The notes under the pieces: generated by a model
What the model was told of the DNA's origin: nothing
The model's input: only the letters and a program-made list of their open reading frames with translations
Database searches by the model: none
Translations under genes and position numbers: made by a program
NCBI GenBank assembly: GCA_910591455.2
Contig: OU342808.1
Location: 24,898,738-24,962,737, forward strand
Length of the DNA: 64,000 bases
Source of the DNA: Pholis gunnellus
Taxonomy: Eukaryota; Chordata; Actinopteri; Perciformes; Pholidae
Direction of reading: 5' to 3'
Part shown: piece after piece, positions 1 to 10,540 of the stretch
Layout of the letters: each line of letters opens with the position of its first letter
Numbering within the stretch: the stretch's first letter is position 1

Positions 1-680
1 AGGATGCTTGGATGGGCCGACATCACCATAAATCTACACAAATAAATATCGTGTATATCCAAATAAAAAAACACATGAAGCGGCACGTAGCCTTACAGAG
101 ATAATATAAACAGAGAAGCGCTAGCAATGACGTTTTTTAGCTAACAATAATTCATGTCATATTAAAAATATTTCAGCAACCAACCAAAATAAATCTGTCT
201 TAATGTTACCACAGAAACAAGGAGGAAGCTAACTTGACTGACGTTAGGCTAACTCCTCTTGATGGAGCTACGTGTTAGCAAAATAGCGTTTTGCTAACAT
301 TAGCTAACTTAAGCTGTGACTATATACACTGTAATTTGTCCTTGAAGATTGTGATTGAATCACAAGAAAGGAAATCTTTTGAAAGATTTCTTTAAGCATC
401 ATGTCCCAAACAAAAAGAAAGTTTAAACGCATCGAAGTGAGAAAAACTTAGTTTCAAAGGTACAGACCAGATAATAACCCGCTAGTTTCCCCCTCAGATA
501 AACACTGTTAGCTCTGCTAGGACTTTCGCCATTGTTTGCACTGTTAGCGCTGTTAGCACCGTTAGCTGAGAGCGGACGGCCTCTTCCTAGTGGATGTAGT
601 TCTTTAGCTATGCATGGATGTGTTTACTCCTGCAGCATCGTTAGCTATGAGCTATGAGGCTCACCTTCGACATGTTGAGA
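1..680. other. Non-coding DNA rich in GTTAGC/GCTAAC words
   Basis: No coding exon is visible. The hexamer gttagc or its complement gctaac recurs many times, for example around 230-310 and 510-570 (gttagcgctgttagcaccg). Such words are common in teleost dispersed repeats, so this is probably an old degraded repeat, but no family could be assigned. Confidence 0.55.
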
Positions 681-839
681 GCTGTTGAGAGGCAATCGAA
701 ATGCACCCAATTTCATATTTTGCAACTTTGAAAAAGATGGTAAAACAATGGCATTTAAAAACAATAACAAAAGAAACGTCCACATTCCTAGTGGATGTAG
801 TTTTTTAGCCAGATGCATGGATGTGTTTACTCCTGCAGC
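584..839 (+). repeat. Direct duplication of a ~53-bp segment
   Basis: Positions 584-636 and 785-839 are nearly identical. Both begin ttcctagtggatgtagtt and end with gtgtttactcctgcagc, differing by one substitution and a 2-base insertion (cag against t). The copies lie 201 bp apart in the same orientation with unrelated sequence between them. This is either a local duplication or two copies of a dispersed unit. Confidence 0.85.
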
Positions 840-1058
840 TCATCAAAAAACAGTGTTCACTGTGTTAATGCCCACTAAAACTTGATGGACTCTCTGCGTG
901 ATCATGATCTGAATAAGTCCCTTTGGATGAGAGCGTCGTGATAAAATGTAACTTTACAATGCCAGAGAGAAGATGCATCTGTAACAACATGCTGCAGCGT
1001 GGAGAGAGTGAACTCCACTTTGGCTGCAGCAGAATCCCCTCTCAGCGATGAAAAGCAG

Positions 1059-1081
1059 CCCCCCCCCCCCCCCCCCCCCCC
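1059..1081. repeat. Poly-C tract, 23 nt
   Basis: Uninterrupted run of 23 C. It creates proline and glycine runs in overlapping open frames, which are therefore not evidence of genes. Confidence 0.95.
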
Positions 1082-2521
1082 GAAGTCCACTCCATCACGG
1101 CATGGCTCTCTGCCCTCGCTGTGGCGTGACTGGGACAAGGATGAGTGGCGGTAAAGGACAAACTCATGGACACCAGTTGGGCTCCCAGAACCAGGCACAC
1201 ATTATTACCCTCCAACAGAAGCACGAGTGTAGGCAGGAGCCAGGAGCCCGTCCCCGGCACAGCTTCGCTGGGAGATGCAAAAAACAGATGGCCACTCCCC
1301 AGCAAGACATTAGCGGCAGAGATTTGAAAGCATCTTGAAGCCCCCCGTCGCCACACGGAGACTGCGGTCAGGAGGCTAATGTGAGAATAGTAAAACATTG
1401 GAGTGAATGGTAAAATGAGCTGCGATAAGAACAGCAGCTGTCCGAAATTACAAGGAACTGCATGCTGCAAAGTATTTATTTGGGTCTAGGGTGTCACATT
1501 CAAAAGGCCATTGTCTGCCGGTGCATGAGGAAACTGTCGAGGCTTTACTTGGACCAAAGACGACGTTACTGAGATGGAACAACACGCCGAGTATATGTGG
1601 AGATAAGTCATCAACGTCACACCTAAGATGTACTAAAACTGAACCAATTATCTACAGATGGAGGGTACTTTCATCACAGTATTTATTATTCAAAATGAGT
1701 GCCTAAAATGTAAAAATACAAGAATGTCTCCAGCGCTTTCAGCTGTTTTTCACCATCATTCTGAATGTTTATTGAGAGTATGAAAACAGAACTCAAGGTT
1801 CACTTACCAGCTTTTTCCAGCGCTTTCATGTTCATGTTTTCATATTGACTTATTCTAAGATAACATTCAAAGTTATAACTTAGATAAGGTAACAAACGTT
1901 CTTATTTTAAGCCAAACCATGACCTTTGGCGACTGTAATCCGGGAGAAAACACATAATTTGTATTCCACATGGTTGCTTTTTGCAATGTAAAATATGAAC
2001 TTACAAGTCTGTTTTAAACTCTGCTGCTAGACTATGCAGAGAGTTCATAACAAAGTCACCACCAGTATAAAGAGATCTACGGTATTTCAGTCTGTATACC
2101 ACTTTATGACGATAAACAAAGGTATTCTGTTCCTTTCCTTTCAGTGAATAATTCAGTGATTTGTACTTTTATAATCACAAAACAAGCACCAACATGCCTC
2201 GGTTGGATTCTTTTACTTGTGAAAATGAATAACAATCACTGCCGGTCTGTTGCAAACCTCCAAACAAACAAACTGCAGCAGGAATGCACACCAAAAAAAA
2301 AACCAAGACAGAACCCAAGGTGACACGTATATCGTTGTCTCCGGTCCGGCGGTCGTGCAGCGGGGGCGATATTTGTCGCTGGGTTGTCAGGAGACTTGTG
2401 AACAGAGGGTTTGACTATTCCTGGACATATTCTCCACACCTGCGCCTGGAGTGCACTGGGTTGGCATTTTAAACTTTATCACCTGTCACACGAGAGACAC
2501 CGGCTGCTCTGGAGAGCACCT
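1082..2521. other. Non-coding interval, no recognised gene
   Basis: Mostly unique sequence. The word agcgctttca occurs twice, near 1735 and 1820. A GTAAGTG donor-like word on the minus strand at 1801-1807 bounds a 47-nt open frame and is discussed as a weak finding. Nothing else stands out. Confidence 0.5.
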
Positions 2522-2557
2522 CCCCCCCCCCCCCCTCCCACCACCACCACCACCACC
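2522..2557. repeat. Poly-C followed by (CCA)n
   Basis: A 14-C run at 2522-2535 is followed by about six CCA triplets ending near 2557. Proline/threonine and tryptophan/glycine open frames across it are artefacts of the repeat. Confidence 0.9.
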
Positions 2558-2629
2558 CCTCCACTCGCGAGACATCACACCCGTCCTTGGAAGTCGTGCT
2601 TGGAAAGAGAAGACGGAGATTCCCCCAGA

Positions 2630-2644
2630 GGGGGGGGGGGGGGG
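2630..2644. repeat. Poly-G tract, 15 nt
   Basis: Fifteen consecutive G about 95 bp downstream of the 14-C run at 2522. The two tracts are complementary in composition and could pair if single-stranded. Confidence 0.9.
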
Positions 2645-3165
2645 CTGCGGCCGCTGGCCAGTCGACGTCCATATTGTCTTGTGGCTCCTAATTGATTTGA
2701 GGGCTGTGGAATCATCTTGATCACGTAAAGCTAGAAGCTGCCTCTTCACATCTCCATCCACATGTGCTGCAGGTGAACAGGAAGTGACATCTACAGCCAG
2801 ACTGTCACTTCTCACAACACACAACTTGTTGTTTGTTTTTGTATGTATTATATTACTCTGCCACCAGAATCCTGTTATATTCTCACAGGGATAGATAATA
2901 TTTACAGTTTGGTCATCTTGGCCAAAATCATAATGTGGCGTTATCTTAATAACTACTGGAATAAGAAGGAAATCTGCAAATATTACTGTTATTTTTATAT
3001 TTTAAAAACTAGAAACAAATGAAAACGATGCTTTCTTAACCTTCCGCCAAAACATTAATGTCATGTTTAACTTTCAAATCAACCCACTGTTTATTGTTAG
3101 TTATTATGATAATAAGAAACTAAAGCTATGTGATAATCTTTGAATTAGATAATGTAGTTGTATCA
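2645..3165. other. AT-rich non-coding interval
   Basis: Unique sequence becoming AT-rich towards the (AT)n tract. No open frame of note, no repeat family recognised. Confidence 0.55.
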
Positions 3166-3175
3166 TTATATATAT

Positions 3176-3216
<41 letters not shown>
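3166..3216. repeat. (AT)n microsatellite
   Basis: Alternating TA/AT over about 50 bp with a single interruption (atcat) near 3177. It is self-complementary and can extrude as a hairpin. Confidence 0.95.
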
Positions 3217-3219
<3 letters not shown>

Positions 3220-3280
3220 ATACAAACATGATGAAGGTCTCCTTACAAGGATAGAAAGGTGAGGAAACTCTTTAAAGCAT

Positions 3281-3449
3281 TATTATCATTTCTATTATAA
3301 CTTGTTATTATTATTACTATTTTTATTTTATTGTTATGATTATTTTGTATTATCATATTTATTACTATGTTATTATTATTAATATAGATTTGTATTGTCA
3401 CTGTTATTAATATTATTATTAACATAATTTGTATTATTATTATTATTCA
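3281..3449. repeat. Degenerate (TTA)n / AT-rich low-complexity tract
   Basis: Imperfect repeats of tta, ttat and attatt with scattered substitutions. The Asn/Ile-rich open frame on the minus strand here reflects this composition only. Confidence 0.85.
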
Positions 3450-3523
3450 AGGTTAATGTTAAGATGGGGGAATGAATGTAGTTTGGGAAAGTCCCCACAA
3501 CTATAGTAATTTTAAATTTAAGT

Positions 3524-3570
3524 GCATGTGTGTGTAGGTGTGTGTGTGTGTGTAGGTGTGTGTGTGTGTG
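3524..3570 (+). repeat. Interrupted (TG)n microsatellite
   Basis: Three TG blocks separated by tag (gtgtgtaggtgtgtgtgtg). It lies about 117 bp upstream of a (CA)n tract, so the two form complementary arms around a unique 3571-3686 loop. Confidence 0.9.
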
Positions 3571-3686
3571 GCAGTCTCCTGGGGACACAGTGATCAAGGT
3601 GACACGTCTCTCTGGTCTCCACAGGGGGTGTCTGGGCCCCAGAAGGCCATGGGTGTCACGGCAGCAAAGCCCCACACTGGATGATG

Positions 3687-3688
3687 TC

Positions 3689-3777
<89 letters not shown>
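3687..3777 (+). repeat. (CA)n microsatellite, ~90 bp
   Basis: CA repeat with early interruptions (cacgca, acaaac, actcac) followed by a clean run to about 3775. The Cys/Val and His/Thr open frames here are repeat artefacts. Confidence 0.95.
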
Positions 3778-4060
3778 ACCACCACTATCACTGGAGATCG
3801 TGAAAGTCCACAGTTGAGTTTTGAATTGTTACTCAACAGTTATTGTTTGTGTTTGATTCCCAGAAGACGTGTGCAGGTGTTCCTGTTAATGTGTCCAATG
3901 TCTGTGTTGAGTTCATCTCATGCCGTTTTTTAATTTAGTTTTAAATTCTAATACGAGGCAGAACGTCTACGTTCAAACACACCGTCGTCTTTTATTGTTT
4001 GGAGGCTTCAGTTCCAGTGAAGGGAAATCTTTTATTAATAGTTTCATGTTCCAACATAAC
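3778..4060. other. Non-coding interval
   Basis: Unique sequence without supportable coding potential. A word resembling a tRNA T-arm (gtttgattcccag) occurs near 3850 but has no A-box partner at the right distance. Confidence 0.5.
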
Positions 4061-4061
4061 A

Positions 4062-4240
4062 AGACCCTGTTTACACCTGGTGTTAACGTACACATGCACT
4101 AAATACAAACGTAAACGACCAGCAGGAGGCATTGAGATCCGATCACACAAACCAAACTGACCGCATATCTTTTGTAGTGTAAAGGCTAAAACGTTCTGAT
4201 GTGTAACCGGAAAATACGTCATCAAAGCCGTGGAGTCTTC
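4062..4240 (+). repeat. Possible dispersed repeat ('tttacacctggtgttaac' type)
   Basis: The phrases ctgtttacacctggtgtta and gagatccgatcacac, in this order, resemble a dispersed repeat I recall from many teleost genomes. No second copy is present here to confirm it, so the call rests on recalled phrases alone. Confidence 0.35.
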
Positions 4241-4518
4241 TTCTATTTGGTTCTGAAATTGCCAATGAAGGTCATAAAATAACGAACATTATTCTGAACC
4301 CAGACTGCGAACTCTGTAATCCTCCCACATTATCCTCGGCAGAGCATCACAGCTTCACTCTTTCCTTTCTTACCTTTCACAATAAAAGCCCTAGACATAG
4401 ACTGCATCCCTGCTAAACCAGGAACTTAAATTCACCTCAGAGCATTTCGCTAAGAGGCCATTTGATTTAATTCTTCTTTTAATTTCCGGCAGACTAGGAA
4501 ATATGTATTTGCATTAGA

Positions 4519-4574
4519 AAATGCCGCGATCGGCCCCGATACAGATCTTTGAGTTGGGATCGGGACATCCCTAA
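4519..4574 (-). mobile_element. hAT-like transposon end (fragment)
   Basis: Read on the minus strand the segment starts ttagggatgtcccgatccc and continues with further GATC-rich words (cggggccgatcg). This is the style of terminal sequence seen in fish hAT-like non-autonomous elements. No partner terminus or target-site duplication was found, so it is a solo fragment. The class is inferred from recalled resemblance. Confidence 0.5.
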
Positions 4575-4760
4575 ACTATAGATTGTACTTCTAGGTCATT
4601 CTGTTTCTATTTACTAACAGACTAACGAGCAATCAATCAATGAATCTTCATCACAATGTGAAAAAAAGAAAAGATTTGAACTATTCGTTTGGTATTTTTC
4701 TTCCTTCTGCACATGCACACAAACACACATATATACAGTCAAACACACATATGCTACAAT

Positions 4761-4761
<1 letters not shown>

Positions 4762-4832
<71 letters not shown>
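4762..4832 (+). repeat. (CA)n microsatellite, ~35 units
   Basis: Pure CA repeat preceded by shorter acacac stretches at 4716-4750. It is the first of two long CA arrays separated by about 130 bp. Confidence 0.97.
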
Positions 4833-4834
<2 letters not shown>

Positions 4835-4960
4835 TGAAAAGCCATCTCTTCCTCATCTTCACAGTCATAAAACCCTCCCCCCCTCCCAACACTCCAACAC
4901 CCACACATTTTCACCCTCTGCTTGTCCAAGTTCTTACCCCCTCTCACCCCCATACACTCT

Positions 4961-4967
4961 CTCACAC

Positions 4968-5057
<90 letters not shown>
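4961..5057 (+). repeat. (CA)n microsatellite, ~47 units
   Basis: Nearly pure CA repeat with one cg interruption near 4971. Together with the 4762 array it gives long His/Thr and Cys/Val open frames on both strands that have no coding meaning. Confidence 0.97.
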
Positions 5058-5059
<2 letters not shown>

Positions 5060-5259
5060 CCTCAACCAAACTGCTTGAGCCACTTGCCTGCCAGGGAGGC
5101 AAGATGGCCCTCCAGCCCCCCAGCCAATCAGACAGCTTGGCTCGCACAGGAGATCACAGGCCAGCTGATCCAGCCTCCCGACTTCTTTCTTCGTCTGCTC
5201 TTCTGGAAACTTTTGGGCGGCGAGCGCAACATCGCAGATCGAGCTCCACGGGTCTGCTG

Positions 5260-5262
5260 GAG

Positions 5263-5302
<40 letters not shown>

Positions 5303-5317
5303 AGAGGGAGAGAGAGA
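5260..5317 (+). repeat. (GA)n microsatellite, imperfect
   Basis: GA repeat that degrades into gggag units towards 5310. All-purine on the plus strand, so triplex-prone. Confidence 0.95.
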
Positions 5318-5639
5318 TGTTTGGGTGTGTAGTATGATTGGTTGGGATGGTGTGGATGTTTATGCTGCATGTGGTTGTATTTAACAGGAAGACATTTCTT
5401 AACTGAGTTAAATGAAAATATCTGTATTCAGTTCATTGGTAGCTCTTGTTTAGTTAGCTTAGCATAAAGCCTAGCTTGAAGACAAAGAACCTTGCTCCTT
5501 TAAAAGGTGCCTTCTATCAACTCCAAAGCATGTCTTATATTTACATGTTGCATCGGCGTCTTTAAAATAGAAATACAGTCAATTATCAAAAGAAGATGGT
5601 TTTCAAATAATGGTCGAGTTTCAAAATAAAAGCTGAACA
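5318..5639. other. Non-coding interval with 'ttagcttagcataaag' word
   Basis: The phrase gttagcttagcataaagcc at 5454-5472 resembles a common teleost repeat core, but no second copy occurs in the window. No coding exon seen. Confidence 0.45.
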
Positions 5640-5880
5640 GTAAAAAAAACTGTGCAGGAAGTGTTGACTGACTTTGATGGTAGTTTACATCCAAGTCTAT
5701 TAGATCTATTAGACGTTTGAGAAATTGTCACAATTAGCATATGAATTGTTGAGTTAGAGCTAAAAAAAAAACAGTGACCTTTGACCTTTAGCCCCCCCAA
5801 ATACAATCAGTCCATCCTTGCGTCCAGGTTGACGTTTGAGCCAAATTTGAAGAATACCAGGAAAATGACAGGGAAGAATG
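5640..5880 (+). repeat. Dispersed repeat family F, copy 1
   Basis: Shares ordered blocks with 17505-17760: a cagtgacctttgacc block, then the tcc(a)tcnttnngtcca block, then gacgtttgngccaaattt and aagaa. The copy is diverged, with a poly-A run (5762-5770) before the shared block. A perfect DR1 (tgacct-t-tgacct) lies at 5775-5787. Confidence 0.7.
5775..5787 (-). promoter_or_regulatory. DR1 nuclear-receptor motif inside family F copy 1
   Basis: TGACCT-T-TGACCT is a perfect direct repeat of the nuclear-receptor half-site with one-base spacing (AGGTCAAAGGTCA on the minus strand). This is the consensus of HNF4, RXR/PPAR and COUP-TF sites. It is a sequence match only; occupancy is unknown. Confidence 0.5.
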
Positions 5881-6680
5881 CTATGTTTCCTTCTACAATA
5901 TACCGGAAATATAACAGGGGAAACAAATTAGAAATGTTTACCCTGCCGCTAATAGAAGCTTGCTCTGAATAAAATGTAGACGCTGTACACCAACAGCTAG
6001 CTTGTGTATTGGAGATATATTGCCATCACGACTCTAAACTAAACTGAGGTGATTCGTGTCACATGATACAACATAAAAAACGGTCTCCCAACATATGGAG
6101 GACACGTCACAGGATGTAAAATAGACTCCGCCCTTTCTTCCCCCTTGTTTGTAACATACAATCATGGCCACTGCACAGTGACCATGCATCCTGGTTATTT
6201 GGCTCTGCAGGCGTTCAGCTGCTGCTTCTCTCCGCTGCCTGAAACGGGCAGAAGACGAGCTTTCCTCTCACAGATCAGCGACGCTGCGAGCGGCCCATAA
6301 GTGGAGGAGCGCTCGCTCTCACGCTCGTCTTGGTTCCTATTCGCCGTGACACACTCGCCCTGTTTGTCTTCCAGCCTGCAGCTGGCGGTGGAAGTGCTGA
6401 TCATGCTAAGTGGCATGTGGCTGAGACGCAGAAGAAGAAGAAAAAACACGCTGGACTTGTTCTACCTTGAAATTTGCTTTTTTGCTCTTTCAGAGGACGG
6501 AGGGGAGCGAGATTTTCCAAATGAGAGGAGTTACAGAAGCCCTATTTTTAGATTTTATGTGATCTGTACATCAATAATGGTGTGTATACTGGTTAGATAA
6601 AAGGATTTTTTACAGAATCCAATGATTGCATCACAGCTACACTTTGTACTGATTGGCTAACAGTTAAAATGATAAAACCA
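5881..6680. other. Non-coding interval
   Basis: Unique sequence. The 99-residue open frame at 6301-6600 is Arg/Ser-rich, has no recognisable domain and lacks exon signals. No repeats of note apart from short agaagaag. Confidence 0.5.
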
Positions 6681-6729
6681 GGTGGCAACCTCCGGTTCTG
6701 GAAGTGTCTTAAAGCTGCATTCTCTCTAG

Positions 6730-6748
6730 TGTCCACCAGGGGGCGACT
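6730..6748 (+). promoter_or_regulatory. CTCF-like motif in family A copy 1 (forward)
   Basis: tgtccaccagggggcgact closely matches the vertebrate CTCF core consensus (ccaccagggggcg, forward orientation). The 13-bp core is identical in copies 1, 2, 3 and 6. It faces the reverse-oriented motif at 12064-12082. Confidence 0.6.
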
Positions 6749-7070
6749 CCTCTGGTTGTATAGAAGTCTATGAGAAAATGACTCTACTTCTCTCTTGATT
6801 TATTACCTCAGTAAACATTGTAAACATGAGTTTATGGTCTTAATCTCTAGTTTCAAGTCTTCTTCAATACAGCATGATGTTCATTTAGTAAATGATGGTC
6901 CATTTAGAGTCAAACAGACCATAAAGCAGGGGATGCTTTAGGGGCGGGGCTACACAGTGATTGACGGGTCTCTACCAGTCTGGGAGGTGTCTGTGTTTTC
7001 GTCTTACAACTTCTCTATGTCACTTCTCCTCAGTCCAGATATGGTCACTTCCTGTTCACTGGTTGCAAAA

Positions 7071-7110
7071 AACAACATGGCGACGGCCGTAATCCAAGAT
7101 GGCGACGGCC
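7071..7110 (+). promoter_or_regulatory. Paired YY1-like motifs in family A copy 1
   Basis: acaacatggcgacgg and ccaagatggcgacggc lie about 23 bp apart. The second fits the YY1 consensus (AAGATGGCGGC) with one mismatch. The same pair recurs in copies 3 and 6, and at least one member is present in copies 2 and 4. Confidence 0.45.
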
Positions 7111-7174
7111 ATCAAAACATCGAGGCTTCAAAACATCAGTCCACAAACCAATGAGTGACGTCATGAAGACTACA

Positions 7175-9280
7175 TATATTCTCGACAAAGATCAAATATA
7201 AATAAAAATAAAAATAAAAACAAATAAAGTGAACTCTCATTTTAATAAACTATGTTATTTGTGGAACCTCATGACAGATGACGGTAAACATGTTTTCCTG
7301 AGTCATACATATGAATTAGATTGAATGCTGTGCGTTAACATGTCTGGAAACAGCCATCTGTACACGCAAACACTTCATGGCACACAATCTGAAAAGAAAA
7401 TCACATCCCTGCTCCATCGGGGGAGAGGGGGGGGGGGACGGGGACTGTTGTGTGATTATGATGAACTGGTTAAACTGCAATTACGGCGGCGAGCGATGGG
7501 AGAGGAGACGACAGCAGTTTAGACGACAATTTGGGAGGCGGCTGCCGTGGCTGCTGCAGCTGGGGCCTGTTTTAATGCAGTAATTGATAGACTCTGCCAG
7601 TCACTAGTGGGTTCAGCATTAAAACTCAAATTATCATCATTAGAGGCCCCCCCCCCCCCCTCCCTCTCCTCTAATTGCTGCATCAAATGCACATCGGCGT
7701 TTTTGTTTTTCATTATAAAATTACACTTGTGTTGTCTAATTTCATCAGCTGCACGTCGACGGCGTCCGCGAAGGTCTCGTCAGTGATTTCCTCGTCGACC
7801 TCCTCACACGCGCTCCTCAGGTCGTCGCACAGCCAGTTAATGAACATGTGATGGATGTCTGTCGGATGGGCGGGCGGGGGGCGAAATATCACGTTCTGGT
7901 GGTGATACACACCATAAACACGATGCAATCCCACCTCAACGCTCTCGTTTCAGACGACTTATAAGTCACTGGGAACGAATGGCGTCCGTGTCCATTTAAT
8001 GACTTAATAAAGTCCACTCGGTGGTAACGTCTGCTTTCATTGAGGTGATGCAACTTTTCAGATCACGCAGTAAAATAAAAGAACTTCACATGCAGGCGAC
8101 GGGTGAGGATGGCAAAGGATCCATCCCATCATTTAGATGTTCCACTGCTTCTCAACCTGGATGTTGAATATTTGGTATATTTGGTTGATTGCAACGTCCG
8201 CTAAACTCGCCTGTGTTTAGACCCAAAGACCGGTCCGCTTGATATTTTATTTGGGTCGCCAAATTTCCTTTAATAGTCTTTTATTAAACATTTATATCTG
8301 CAGTACCCTTTATGGCCACATGAGGGAGTCTGAATGTTCGTATTGTTCCGATAATCGGAGTCTAATATAAAAAGGCTAGCGTACATTCTGTTTAACTGAC
8401 GAGAGGAATAACACAGGAGACCGTTAGCTCCCTCTATATGCAGTTATTCGCTGTTATTTATCTAGTATTTAACGTGTTTTTGTTTTTATTATCATCTAAA
8501 TAAAACAAAGTTGTGATTTATAAAACGTATATATATCTCTCCTAAATGGCTGGTTTATCTAATCAAGATAGAAACATTACCTTATAGCGCTTCATCCCAG
8601 CGTATCATCGCAAAAAAACACCGTTGTGCGATGGACTTGCATCACTCCTTCGCCTTTTATGATCTATTTGGGCCACTTTCTATTTGTCTGACATCATGAG
8701 CACCAACCAGAGGATGCTCGCCCTCATATTTTAGACAGATGAGGCAGTAACAACGGTCAGGAACGTTTACATTGACGCATACATTTGCTCTACTCGCGAC
8801 GTGAATCGGGTCTTGGTATGTTTGTCATTTTTTGTGTTCAAGTGGGCCCCAGAATAAAGTGTAGTCTAGTCTAAAAGGGTTAGGTAACCATCATGTAATA
8901 CTTATGGGAGAAAGAAGAAGACTCTGAAAGGTGATTAAAAATCACGATAAAGCTAAATGGCTCAAAATAAACGGGAACAAAAACACAAAACAAAGTGATT
9001 GACGTAAACTGAATGAAATCAGACAACATGCGGTGAAAGTGAGACCGTCCAAAACAACCTTTAAACGCTCTGCTGTCGCACAGGAACAAGGTTACACGTC
9101 ACTCTAACAACGCAGCAGCTAAACGGTTGTGAAAACCTTCTTCATCCAGCAATCGACAGAGTCTCCTTGCCCCCAGCTGGTTCCGCGTCTTTGTCTCCGT
9201 GTGCGCTTCATACCGCGAGAGAACATACATACCGAACGTATATGCTGAGCAAGCTGACCTTCCCACAAACCGACAACCAC
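7175..9280. other. Non-coding interval with minor homopolymers
   Basis: No exon supported. It holds short (aaaat)n at 7200-7225, a G-rich run near 7427-7438 and a 14-C run at 7647-7660. The segment 7740-7835 has several cg-rich words (gtcgacggcgtccgcg) but no durable open frame with codon-like structure. No repeat-family match was seen. Confidence 0.5.
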
Positions 9281-9286
9281 TGTGTG

Positions 9287-9326
<40 letters not shown>
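9281..9326 (+). repeat. (TG)n microsatellite
   Basis: TG repeat, about 20 units, with one gcatg interruption near 9286. Confidence 0.95.
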
Positions 9327-9327
<1 letters not shown>

Positions 9328-9608
9328 CCTTGACAGCAGTCCTGACCTGCTGTTATCCAGCTGTAACGCAGTCAAACACCGAACAATCAGCCTTTGCAGC
9401 GCTGCCAAGCAGTTAGCAAGATGTAAATTAGCATATAGTCTGTCACACGGTGGAGCTAAATTGGTCAAATGTAACACAAAACACACACCGGTTTCTCCCT
9501 TCGACCTACAATGCAAGAACAGATGTTTGGTACCAATATAAACTCTATTTCATATGTATTTTTTGTGTGATTTAAACCACACTGTTTGTTTTTGGGTCTG
9601 GTGGAGGA

Positions 9609-9626
9609 CCCCCCCCCCCCCCCCCC
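9609..9626. repeat. Poly-C tract, 18 nt
   Basis: Eighteen consecutive C after gtggagga. The flanking sequence is unique. Confidence 0.95.
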
Positions 9627-9779
9627 ACTTCTCAAATCAAATCATCGTGGGATTGTTTGTAAAGTGTGACCTTCACTGTGTAATAAAAAGAAGCATAAAT
9701 AAGAGACAGGTAACAAAGACAAAGTGCCATATGGTTTTTGAGCAGGTGACCGGGGGAAAACGTTGCTTTATGGACTGAA

Positions 9780-10200
9780 ACATGAATCAGGCTTTCCAGC
9801 GCTCTCAGACTGACAGCAGCTTACTGTAAGGCGGCGGTGTGTTCAGGGTGCCGCAGTTCCACACCGGTAACTCTGACCTGTGTCTGCGAGCGTTACCATC
9901 GCAGACTTTCTTCTTCAAGAGTATTTTCCTCGCTTAAAATCTGCCCCAATTAAGAGAATATTAATGATTGTTAAATGTGCATATGCTGGAGCTGGAAAAT
10001 GGGAAGGTTAATAGACAGGCAGCGTCACACGATCACATTTATCAGTTTCTATTTATCTCTCCTTGGGAGGTGGCAGGTTTACAGTAAATACCTTCTGTCC
10101 CCCTAATTTCCTAATGATGGTGATAATGATGGAGAATGGCGCAGTCATTAGCGAGGACAGGCTCTGTGCATCACTCTGTCAGCTACGTCTCTCCCAGGCC
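9780..10200. other. Candidate conserved non-coding segment
   Basis: Unique sequence without simple repeats, rich in homeodomain-type words: ccaattaagagaatattaat at 9945-9964, taatgatt, taatttcctaatgatgg near 10105 and a GATA-like ttatct at 10054. This composition is typical of developmental enhancers, but conservation is not observable here. Confidence 0.25.
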
Positions 10201-10269
10201 CCGCAATGAGAAGTGATGGGGCCCAGCTGTTCCCCCACATCCTCTCCCCAAACTGAACCTCTCTCAGAG

Positions 10270-10323
10270 ACTAAGGGAGAGAGGGGGAGAGAGGGGGAGA
10301 GAGGGGGAGAGAGGGAGAGAAGG
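10270..10323 (+). repeat. Purine minisatellite, ~12-bp unit
   Basis: Three to four copies of gagagggggaga followed by degraded units. All-purine on the plus strand. Confidence 0.9.
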
Positions 10324-10540
10324 TAAGAAAAGGACAAGGAGACAAAGAGAGAGAGTGCAAACATCCAGAGACAAAGAAGAGAAAGGAGACCTGAATACCT
10401 GCCAACTAATAGAGGACACGAAATGTCACAGTGACCGTTATTAAGAAATGATCCCATTTGCCAACGCAGCTCTTCTAACACAGACAACAGAATCCTCCAT
10501 GTGTACCTACTAAACTGTTCACACAGGTGTCCCATGCCAA

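Larger units (their letters stand above)
6682..7174 (+). mobile_element. Family A repeat, copy 1
   Basis: Starts caggtggcaacctccggttc and follows the family order: tgcattctctctagtg, the CTCF-like ccaccagggggcg, ctctggttgtatagaag, a ~150-bp conserved core, ggggcggggctacacagtga, cactggttgcaaaaaacaac, two atggcgacgg words and cagtccacaaaccaatgag. The 3' end is truncated or diverged after gacgtcatgaagactac, so the usual cttcttatatacagtctgtgg terminus is missing. Copies 2, 3 and 6 match over most of their length. It is probably a non-autonomous DNA transposon. Confidence 0.85.

Noticed and set aside
4681..5337. Several 120-190-codon frames of His/Thr or Cys/Val
   Set aside because: They are translations of (CA)n and (GA)n microsatellites on both strands.
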